In this document: positions 25,597 to 32,540 of the stretch, in pieces
Layout of the letters: each line of letters starts with the position of its first letter
Numbering within the stretch: position 1 is the stretch's first letter
Assembly (NCBI GenBank): GCA_904395865.1
Contig: CAJFNY010000131.1
Coordinates: 1-42,487 of the forward strand
Source: an uncultured Oscillospiraceae bacterium
Lineage (GTDB): Bacteria > Bacillota > Clostridia > Oscillospirales > Oscillospiraceae
Length of the DNA: 42,487 nucleotides
Direction of reading: 5' to 3'
Made by a program: the position numbers and the translations under genes
Notes under the pieces: generated by a model
What the model saw: only the letters and a program-made list of their open reading frames with translations
Told to the model about the DNA's origin: nothing
The model's database searches: none

Positions 25597-26598
25597 ATGA
25601 ATCGGTTTTCCGTCCCCAAGCCCTCTGTTTTGGAGCTGTTGAAAGGAAAAAAGTCTGTTCTGCTGTCCGGTTGCGGCGGCGGGGGAGACATTCTGCAAAC
25701 TCTTTCCCTGTTCAATCTGTGCAGGAGCCTCGGCATCGAGCGGGTCGTATTGGCAGAACTGGCTTGCATGTGGTGGGAATTTGACGGGCAGATGGCACTC
25801 GGCGGGGAGGCCATGAAGCTGGAATGGGTGCAGCCCAATGAAAAAGTCGGGGACTGTGCCGTTTTGCTCAGTGAGGACAGCAAAGTCATCGGCGGTTTTG
25901 GCAAGGACCATGGCCTCCACGCCAGCCTGATTAAACAAATCCTTCCGGAAATTCCGGTTGCACTGGTTACCATTCGAAAAGGTGTGCCGGGCGTGATGCA
26001 GGGATTTCGAGACCTGATTGAAAAATTCGACTGTGAGCTTTTCATCACGTGTGATACCGGCGCGGATGCGTTTTTTACCGGTACGGAGACACAGGTGCAG
26101 TCACCGCTGTGCGATGCGATGTCCATACTGGCAGCATCGGAATTGGAAATCCCGGGGGTATACGGTGTCGTCGGTTTTGGTGGTGATGCTGAGCTACCGC
26201 TGCCGGATCTGATGAAGAATATGGGATTCGTCATGCAAAAAGGGGGATTCCTGGGAGCTCATGGCCTCACACAGGAGGATCTGGCGCTCATTGAGCGAGT
26301 GCTTCAGTATGTGCCCTACGAGGAAGTGGAGAAATGGCCGTATGAAGCGGCCAGAGGCAACTTGGGTATCCACTACTGTAAACGCTTCTGGTCCGTTGAG
26401 ATTACCCCTGCAGCTGCGGTTACATTCTTCTTCGATGCGGACACCATGCGGGAAGTGAACCCGCTGGCCGATGCACTCAGAAATACGGAAACGCTGCTGG
26501 AAGCGGAAGAAATCCTGATGAGGGATTGGAATTTGTTTTCAGAAACGCGGCTTCCGCTCGTGATTCCGGCACCAAGCGCACCTCAGGTATCGGACTGA
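25597..26598 (+). CDS. DUF1152 family protein, copy 1
   Basis: A 333-residue protein of the DUF1152 family, whose function is unknown to me. The glycine-rich loop LSGCGGGGDILQ (24-34) is followed by a strand with an acidic end and looks like a nucleotide or phosphate site. Other conserved blocks are ELACMWWEFDG, GGFGKDHG, TGTETQVQSPLCDA, GVVGFGGDAEL, FLGAHGLTQEDL and HYCKRFW. There is no signal peptide or membrane segment. AAAGGAGA precedes the start, after a 78-base gap that holds only a small AGGCC/GGCCT hairpin. A paralog lies at 30443-31453; both copies keep the same motifs, so both are probably active. Confidence 0.8.
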   Translation: MNRFSVPKPSVLELLKGKKSVLLSGCGGGGDILQTLSLFNLCRSLGIERVVLAELACMWWEFDGQMALGGEAMKLEWVQPNEKVGDCAVLLSEDSKVIGGFGKDHGLHASLIKQILPEIPVALVTIRKGVPGVMQGFRDLIEKFDCELFITCDTGADAFFTGTETQVQSPLCDAMSILAASELEIPGVYGVVGFGGDAELPLPDLMKNMGFVMQKGGFLGAHGLTQEDLALIERVLQYVPYEEVEKWPYEAARGNLGIHYCKRFWSVEITPAAAVTFFFDADTMREVNPLADALRNTETLLEAEEILMRDWNLFSETRLPLVIPAPSAPQVSD

Positions 26599-26658
26599 AC
26601 CGATCGGAATCAACACTGAAATGGGGGCTGTGGCTGATTTGGAAATGGGGAGGCGCAA

Positions 26659-27612
26659 ATGAAGCAGTACTCGATTTCATTCGATGATGAAACAGATGTT
26701 CTGATCCGGCAGGTAGCGCAGCAGGCGCATATGAGCGTTTCCGATCTGATTCGCCATACGACGCTGCTGTATTTGGCCAAGCAGCAGAGGGAGGCGGACC
26801 GTGCACAGACGCTTTCAGGGCCGGAGTCCTCTGCTGCAAAGTATCAGGCTGTTCGTACGAAAAAGGTGTTGCAGTGCGAACAGAATGATATGATATTCAG
26901 CCGTTTTGTGAGCTTTTTCAACGAGAAGCTGCTTTCCTGTCACCAGGCGTACACCTGGAACTATACAATTTCTCCAGAAAGCCGCGCAGAATGGGTAGAC
27001 CCGCGATTCTATGCGGGCAGTACCGCTGAAGATTCTCGTGCTCTGCACCGCCTGTGCGGAGAAAAGCTGAGAGAGGCAATCGCGACGGGTGATGAAAAGC
27101 TCTGCTTTGAATCGGTGCGGCTGGCGATGGACTGGGGGAGAGCGTATTACAATCACCGCTATGGGATGCTCAAAGGAAACGAGGAGATCGTTTGCGCACT
27201 GTACGAGAGTGGAGAATTGCTGGATGTGATTCATCGCGGCTATCAGGCGATTCAGGCAGGGCGGATTACGGACCTTGAATATTTTACGACTGGGTGGAGT
27301 GTAATTTGGCATATCCTGCATCCTGAACAGATGATTATCATGGGAGCCCGGGAAATGTACGCCTACAATAGAATTCTTTTAGAATTCAAACAGCAGCAAG
27401 GCAATAACCCGCTGCTGGCCAATCTTGAGCTGGGCCAGCTGGTGTATAAGAAAAATCGACGGTATGTACCGGGCGTACAGTACGTGTATACCCTGAACGG
27501 AAAACTTCGAATGTTGAGCAGACTTCTGCGCATTGTTGAAGCAGTCAGAGAAATCGGCGAGATCAGCAGCCGGGTGGAAATCGACGAGAGGCTATTTATG
27601 TTGGGAGAGTAG
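26659..27612 (+). CDS. Ribbon-helix-helix fusion protein, putative regulator, copy 1
   Basis: A 317-residue protein of no family I recognise beyond its N-terminus. Residues 1-50 look like a ribbon-helix-helix DNA-binding unit: a beta strand (KQYSISFDD), helix (ETDVLIRQVAQQAHM) and helix (SVSDLIRHTTLLYLAKQQ). The remaining 265 residues are a helical domain shared with the protein at 40534-41601, with conserved blocks AMDWG (156-160), LKGNEE, TGWSVIWHIL, REMYAYNRILLEF, LGQLVYKKNRRYVPGVQYVYTL and a closing DERLFMLGE. I infer a ligand-sensing regulator of the island. GGGGAGG lies before the ATG, and the next gene starts 3 bases after its stop. Confidence 0.65.
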   Translation: MKQYSISFDDETDVLIRQVAQQAHMSVSDLIRHTTLLYLAKQQREADRAQTLSGPESSAAKYQAVRTKKVLQCEQNDMIFSRFVSFFNEKLLSCHQAYTWNYTISPESRAEWVDPRFYAGSTAEDSRALHRLCGEKLREAIATGDEKLCFESVRLAMDWGRAYYNHRYGMLKGNEEIVCALYESGELLDVIHRGYQAIQAGRITDLEYFTTGWSVIWHILHPEQMIIMGAREMYAYNRILLEFKQQQGNNPLLANLELGQLVYKKNRRYVPGVQYVYTLNGKLRMLSRLLRIVEAVREIGEISSRVEIDERLFMLGE

Positions 27613-27615
27613 GAA

Positions 27616-28614
27616 ATGAATGTGCTTGTGACCGGCGCCGATGATATTTGGGGCTATTTGACCGCGGAGTTTATTTTGCGGCGCGGTGCACTGAAAAACA
27701 CGAATGATGTACGCTGCCCTGTGGAGCGTGTGATTCTGCTTTGCCATAAGGGACCGTACTTGGCGGATCTTCTGCAGGATCCTCGCTGTGAGGTGGTGCT
27801 GGGCAGCATCACAGAGGCGGCGGATACAGAGGCAGTGATTTTGGACAATATGATTGACTCTGTTTTCCACTTTGAGACACTGGTCAGCGACCGGGGCGAT
27901 GGTGAGAACGCGTTTGACGAGATGCTGAAGGTCAATATACAGGGGTCGCTCAATTTGATGAACGCCTGCAAGAAAACGGGCCGCGTGCCGAAGATGGTTT
28001 TCTGCGCCTCGTCCAGTGTGTTCCGGGAACACAGCGCAGAGCCGGTATCGGAGAAAAGCCGAAGATTTCCTGCCACGACTTACGGTACCACGAAAGCGTG
28101 CGTAGAATTGCTGCTTTCCGATTTTACACGGCGTGGATATTTGGATGGAAGAAGCTCTCTGCTGCCCATGTGCGTGAGCTGGAAGCCGACCGAACAGAAT
28201 ACGGACTTTATGAATCACGTCTTTCAGGCCCCATTTGACGGGAACGACGTCGTTACGCCGCTTCATCCGGAGACGAGACTGTATTTCAACGGCTACTATT
28301 CGGACATTCTGAATTTGATGGAGACCCACGATATTTCTTCCGCTGAGCTGGGGGAGGAACGCTCGCTGATCCAGCCGGGCATTTCATGTACGGTGCAGGA
28401 AATGTACGACATGTTCGTGAAGGTCGGCGCACGTGAGGGGTGCAGCGTCGGACAGCTGACGGAAAACTGGAATGCAGACATGCAGAGAGAGCTGGATGGC
28501 TTCTGCAAATATGCTGATTATACCCGTGCGGTGCGTTTCGGGCTGACACAGGAAACGCTGGAGCAGGTGGTAACGCGGTATCTGCATGATTATCTGGCGC
28601 TGCGGCGCTGCTGA
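27616..28614 (+). CDS. NAD-dependent epimerase/dehydratase family (extended SDR), DenD-like
   Basis: Extended SDR of 332 residues. It begins MNVLVTGADDIWGYLTAEF, where the usual GxxGxxG has lost its middle glycine (GADDIWG). It keeps an active-site serine (CASSSVFRE) and the catalytic YGTTKACVE (YxxxK), with SVFHFETLVS and VNIQGSLNLMNAC between. The general build recalls D-erythronate dehydrogenase DenD and UDP-sugar epimerases; a route with a class II aldolase nearby favours sugar-acid oxidation, as in the erythronate/threonate pathways, but no OtnK-type kinase is present. The C-terminal half is divergent. It starts 3 bases after the RHH gene and is followed 10 bases later by the permease gene. 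Confidence 0.72.
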   Translation: MNVLVTGADDIWGYLTAEFILRRGALKNTNDVRCPVERVILLCHKGPYLADLLQDPRCEVVLGSITEAADTEAVILDNMIDSVFHFETLVSDRGDGENAFDEMLKVNIQGSLNLMNACKKTGRVPKMVFCASSSVFREHSAEPVSEKSRRFPATTYGTTKACVELLLSDFTRRGYLDGRSSLLPMCVSWKPTEQNTDFMNHVFQAPFDGNDVVTPLHPETRLYFNGYYSDILNLMETHDISSAELGEERSLIQPGISCTVQEMYDMFVKVGAREGCSVGQLTENWNADMQRELDGFCKYADYTRAVRFGLTQETLEQVVTRYLHDYLALRRC

Positions 28615-28624
28615 GCGGAGAGCC

Positions 28625-29686
28625 ATGCTGCAAGATATTCTTGGCGCACTGGCGCAGCTGTTGGACGCAGTTTCTGAAATGATCCTTGCCATGTCGTACG
28701 GCTTTGCTGCCTTGCCGACTGCGCTGGCATTTCTGGTTGGAACCGCTGGTATGCTGATATTTGGGCAGGTCAATCCGGTTTCCATCCAGGCGGAGTCCAT
28801 CATTACGGCAGGGACGCTCGGGAAGGACCGGCAGGAGCGGCTCAGCATTGTACTGCTCAGCGGCGCTGCAATGGCCGTGCTCGGCTGTTTGGGCCTTCCG
28901 GGTAAGCTGATCTCTCTGGTCGGCGAACAGATCCTCGCGGGTATGATGGCCGGCGTGGGTGTCATTCTGGTCAGAGCCGGTGTCGATTTTATCAAATCGG
29001 ACGCAGTCGCCGGCGGTGTTTCGGCGGTTTCCGGCGTTGCAGTCTATCTTTTGACCGGGAATCTCATCTATACGGTATGTGCCTGTGTGCTGCTCAGTAT
29101 GGCTGCCTGGAATCTTGTGCGGGCCCAAAAGCTGCGTAATTGCACCGGCGCCGAGCCAGCTACGATCGATACGGGCCATGAAAAGCTGGAAAGACTCCGG
29201 CTCAAGCTGTCACCCCGTGTCCTGAAAGGAGTGCTGGCCATGTGCACCCTGCAGCTCGGCGGCAACATTGCTTATGCAACGGCAACCGGCGTGCTGGCGA
29301 ACCGGCCGGCAAACGTGGATTGGGTGAGCGCTTACTGTGGCCTTGGAAACGCAGTGAGCGCGCTCTGGGGAGGCTCGCCGGTCGGCCCGGTCATCAGCGC
29401 CACGGCAGCTGCAACCGATCCGGCGCTGAGTGCTGCGATCTTCATGGTTGCGATGGCGGTGATCCTGGCGGCGCGGGTATTGCCAAAGATGATTCGCTAC
29501 ATCCCCGGCCAGGCCATGGCCGGCCTGACATTCGTGGTCGGCATTTTTTTGGTGTTTCCAGACAATGCGAAAATGGCATTTGAAGCAGATCCCCTGGTGG
29601 CGTCTGCCACAATTCTGCTCAGCGCCACGGTGGACCCGTTCGTGGGCATGGCGGCAGGCGTCCTGCTGCGATCCCTTTTGGGATGA
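28625..29686 (+). CDS. NCS2-like nucleobase permease (tentative)
   Basis: An integral membrane protein of 353 residues with about ten hydrophobic segments. MLIFGQVNPVSIQAESIITAG near the N-terminus and GNAVSALWGGSPVGPVISATAAATDPAL followed by MIRYIPGQAMAGLTFVVGIFLVF resemble the AzgA/PbuG branch of NCS2, which moves hypoxanthine, guanine or adenine. The protein is shorter than usual AzgA (about 430) and lacks some N-terminal wording, so the match is moderate. The ATG at 28625 follows GCGGAGAG; an upstream ATG at 28586 would overlap the preceding gene. Purine transport would agree with the deaminase-like and xanthine-dehydrogenase-like genes downstream; another ring compound is possible. Confidence 0.55.
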   Translation: MLQDILGALAQLLDAVSEMILAMSYGFAALPTALAFLVGTAGMLIFGQVNPVSIQAESIITAGTLGKDRQERLSIVLLSGAAMAVLGCLGLPGKLISLVGEQILAGMMAGVGVILVRAGVDFIKSDAVAGGVSAVSGVAVYLLTGNLIYTVCACVLLSMAAWNLVRAQKLRNCTGAEPATIDTGHEKLERLRLKLSPRVLKGVLAMCTLQLGGNIAYATATGVLANRPANVDWVSAYCGLGNAVSALWGGSPVGPVISATAAATDPALSAAIFMVAMAVILAARVLPKMIRYIPGQAMAGLTFVVGIFLVFPDNAKMAFEADPLVASATILLSATVDPFVGMAAGVLLRSLLG

Positions 29687-29737
29687 AGCGTATCGATACA
29701 AATTTTACTGATGATAAGAACACGGAGGTTGAATTCA

Positions 29738-30406
29738 ATGTTGATGCAGAAAGAACGTGAGCAAATCGTTGAAGTGGGCAAGCTGCTGTACGATAAAGGC
29801 CTGGTGCAGATGAGCGGCGGCAATGTCAGTATCATTGACCGCAAAGCAAGCCTCGTGGCAATTAAGCCGAGCGGTGCAGTCTACATCCATATGAAGCCGG
29901 AAGACATCATCATTGTGGATCTGGATGGAAACGTCGTAGAGGGAGACAAGCACCCTTCCATTGAGACGTTCATGCACTTGGGGCTTTACAAGGACCATCC
30001 GGATTTCCAGGCCGTTGTGCACTGCCACCCGCTGCACGCTGTGGCGTGGAGCCTGCAGCATGATTACCTGCCCAGCGTCATTGCGGCACAGTGGAGCATC
30101 AACGGCGCTGTGAAGGTGGCGCCCTATTTCGGGGCGGGTACCCCCGGCCTCGCGCAGAGCGCCGTGGATGCGGTCGGAAAAGATGGGTTTGCCTGCATTT
30201 TGAGAGCGCACGGCGTGATTGCCGGCAGCCCCCACGATATTTTCCATGCGATGGAAATGTGTGTCACCATTGAGGATGCGGCACATATCGCATCCATCTG
30301 CGAAGCGAGCGGGCGCGGAGAAATGTTTACGATCGATCGTCAGCTTGGCGAAGAGGGCGGCTATGACGGCCTGGAAAAAATCAGACGCTTTTCCGCCCAA
30401 AGCTGA
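29738..30406 (+). CDS. Class II aldolase (fuculose-phosphate aldolase/OtnC-like)
   Basis: A zinc-dependent aldolase or decarboxylase of the AraD/FucA fold, 222 residues. The metal ligands are visible as VVHCHPLHA (two histidines, about 95 and 97) and ILRAHGVI (third, about 157). The phosphate-binding segments are MSGGNVSIIDR near the N-terminus and KPSGAVYIHMKPEDIIIVDLDGNV, with HPSIETFMHLGLY carrying the acidic residue. The start at 29738 follows GGAGG; the ATG at 29711 is less well placed. It would cleave the ketose 1-phosphate made by an FGGY kinase into DHAP and an aldehyde, or act on a 3-oxo sugar-acid phosphate like OtnC. The context supports the former slightly. Confidence 0.88.
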   Translation: MLMQKEREQIVEVGKLLYDKGLVQMSGGNVSIIDRKASLVAIKPSGAVYIHMKPEDIIIVDLDGNVVEGDKHPSIETFMHLGLYKDHPDFQAVVHCHPLHAVAWSLQHDYLPSVIAAQWSINGAVKVAPYFGAGTPGLAQSAVDAVGKDGFACILRAHGVIAGSPHDIFHAMEMCVTIEDAAHIASICEASGRGEMFTIDRQLGEEGGYDGLEKIRRFSAQS

Positions 30407-30442
30407 ATGAAAACGGGTTGGACAGGATTGTGAGGGATTGTC

Positions 30443-31453
30443 ATGAATCATTGGGCGATACCGAAGCCGTCTGTTGAGGAGTTGCTGCTTGGCTGTGACA
30501 GCCTGCTGATCGCCGGATGCGGCGGAGGCGGTGACATCGTACAGTGTGTTTCCATCATGAATTATGCAAAGCGTCTTGGTGTCAAGGAGATTGCCCTGGC
30601 GACCGTCAGCGTCAACTGGTGGGGGACATTTGCCGATGGCTGTGAGGTCTTTGATCTCGACTGGTTTCAGCCGGCCGAGCGGATCAGCGAGCATCTGGTG
30701 CGGGTGCTGCCGGAGACAGAGCTGGTCGGCGGCATGGGTAAGGGCAATGTGACGTATGAGATCGCCATGGCGAAAACGTTTGACGTCCCGGTTTATGGAA
30801 TCAGCCTGCGTGGTGGTTTGCCGGGCGTCAGGGATGCAGTGCAGACGATCGTCAATCGGCACGGATGCCAGCTGTTTATCTGTGCAGACATTGGTTCTGA
30901 CGCATTCTTCTCCGGCGAGGAAACGCAGGTCTGCTCTCCGCTGATTGATGCGTTCAGCGTTATTTGTGCGTCGGATTTGGAAATCCCCGGCGTTTATGCG
31001 CTGAACGGGTATGGCGGGGATGCGGAAATGCACCTTGCCCACCTCAACCGCAATGTGGGGGAGTGTATGCGCCGCGGCGGCTACCTGGGGGCCGGTGGGA
31101 TTACCCAGCAGGACGTCGCCGATTTGCAGAAGGTCTTTGATATGGTTGGGCCGGATGACGTGGAGCAGTGGCCGCAGCGGGCTGCAAAGGGTGAGCTTGG
31201 GGTGTTCTACTGTAAACGGCTGTGGGGGGTGGAGCGGATTCCGGCCGCAGCGGTGACGTTCTATTTCGACCCGGATATAATTTGTCAGATCAACCCGGCC
31301 ATTCAGGCGTGCAGGGGAACGCAGACGCTGCAGCAGGCGGAGGATGCGATCTGGGAACGCTGCGGCATCCTTCCGGAAACGAGACTGGCCCTGGACCTTC
31401 CGTATCCCATGACACCGCAATGCCCGGATCTGCAGCAAGAAAGCGTGAAATGA
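30443..31453 (+). CDS. DUF1152 family protein, copy 2
   Basis: A 336-residue paralog of the protein at 25597-26598. It opens with the same wording (WAIPKPSVEELL against FSVPKPSVLELL) and the same glycine loop AGCGGGGDIVQ (24-34). Matching blocks are TVSVNWWGTF, GGMGKGNVTYE, SGEETQVCSPLIDA, ALNGYGGDAEMHL, YLGAGGITQQDV and FYCKRLW. The conservation of two copies in one operon argues for two related partners or substrates, or for a heteromer. Its stop overlaps the start of the deaminase-like gene, so the two are probably translated together. Function unknown. Confidence 0.8.
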   Translation: MNHWAIPKPSVEELLLGCDSLLIAGCGGGGDIVQCVSIMNYAKRLGVKEIALATVSVNWWGTFADGCEVFDLDWFQPAERISEHLVRVLPETELVGGMGKGNVTYEIAMAKTFDVPVYGISLRGGLPGVRDAVQTIVNRHGCQLFICADIGSDAFFSGEETQVCSPLIDAFSVICASDLEIPGVYALNGYGGDAEMHLAHLNRNVGECMRRGGYLGAGGITQQDVADLQKVFDMVGPDDVEQWPQRAAKGELGVFYCKRLWGVERIPAAAVTFYFDPDIICQINPAIQACRGTQTLQQAEDAIWERCGILPETRLALDLPYPMTPQCPDLQQESVK

Positions 31454-32481
31454 TGACCATAGAAGACTTCGTTGCGGGCATGCCAAAGGCGGAGAACCAC
31501 ATTCATCAGGACGGAGCCACGTCTCCGCAGTCTGCGCTCGTTCTTGCCCAAAAACATCAGATGTCACTGCCGTTCCGCACACCGGAGGAAGCGGACTCCC
31601 TTTTCCGTTATCAGAATCTCGGCGAGTTCATCCGCATCATTGACAGCGTCAACGCGGTGATTCAAACGGAGGACGACATTGTCTATCTGCTGATAGAACT
31701 GGGACGGGATGCTGCCAGGCAGAATATCCGCTACCGTGAGATTATGCTGGCGAATGATTTCCACGAGCGGATGGGGCTCTCTTTGGATGGGCAGATGCGT
31801 GGATTTGTACGCGGAAAAGAGGCGGCCAAAGCACTGTTCGGCGTTGAATTTGCGTGCATCCCGGAGATTGATCGGACGATGGATCCGAAGAAAAGCGCGG
31901 AGTATCCGGAACGCCTGGCACCGTGGAGAGAAAAGGCCAATATCGTGGCAATCGGGCTGGAGAGTGCGGAAGCAGGATTCCCGGCACACCTGCACAGGCA
32001 GGCATTCCAAAATGCCCGCGCAATGGGGTATCCCATCACCTCCCATGCAGGGGAGGCCTGTGGGGCGGAAAGCATCTGGGATTCTTTGGAATCCATTGGC
32101 AGCACGAGAATTGACCATGGCGTGCGTGCCGTGGAAGATCCCGCATTGATGGAGTATTTGGCCAAACACAGGATCCTGCTGACGGTGTGCCCCCACAGCA
32201 ATCTGTCGTTGCAGGTGTTCCCGGACATGGAGCACCACAGCATCGTGCAGCTGATGCAGGCGGGCATTCCCGTCAGCATCAACTCAGACGACCCGCCCTT
32301 CTTCAGAGCAGATCTGAACAAAAACTATGTGGACGTCGTTCGTACGTTCCGATTGGACAAGAAACAGCTTCTGGCGATTGCAGAGAATGCGTTCGTGTAC
32401 TCCTATGCCCCGCAAAACGTGATTGCGTCTGCGGTTCGGGAGCTGCATGTTTACTTTGAAACGCATGATTATACACTGTGA
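31450..32481 (+). CDS. Adenosine-deaminase-like amidohydrolase
   Basis: A zinc amidohydrolase of the adenosine/adenine deaminase family, 343 residues. All catalytic residues are in place: HxH at 17-19 (AENHIHQDG), TSHAGE (about 197-201, His and Glu), RIDHG (about 220, His) and INSDDPP (about 279, paired Asp). Several positions differ from true adenosine deaminase, such as ENHIHQDG for ELHVHLDG, LESAEAGFP for the usual DLAGxE and RIDHG for RIGHG, so the amine substrate may be a modified adenosine, an aminated purine analogue or a nucleobase. It starts at ATG 31450 inside the DUF1152 stop (ATG ATG, either usable). It is followed 59 bases later by iorA. Confidence 0.83.
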   Translation: MMTIEDFVAGMPKAENHIHQDGATSPQSALVLAQKHQMSLPFRTPEEADSLFRYQNLGEFIRIIDSVNAVIQTEDDIVYLLIELGRDAARQNIRYREIMLANDFHERMGLSLDGQMRGFVRGKEAAKALFGVEFACIPEIDRTMDPKKSAEYPERLAPWREKANIVAIGLESAEAGFPAHLHRQAFQNARAMGYPITSHAGEACGAESIWDSLESIGSTRIDHGVRAVEDPALMEYLAKHRILLTVCPHSNLSLQVFPDMEHHSIVQLMQAGIPVSINSDDPPFFRADLNKNYVDVVRTFRLDKKQLLAIAENAFVYSYAPQNVIASAVRELHVYFETHDYTL

Positions 32482-32540
32482 GAACACCCTGCCACGATTT
32501 TGATTGGAACGGACCAACGATGCGAAAGGAGGAAAAACGC

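Noticed and set aside
29690..29699. GTATCGATAC palindrome before the aldolase gene as an operator
   Set aside because: Only 10 bases long, inside an operon with no visible promoter near it, and not repeated elsewhere in the window that I noticed.
32478..32540. Earlier ATG starts for iorA
   Set aside because: The AGGAGG ribosome site lies downstream of them and is properly spaced for the GTG at 32541.
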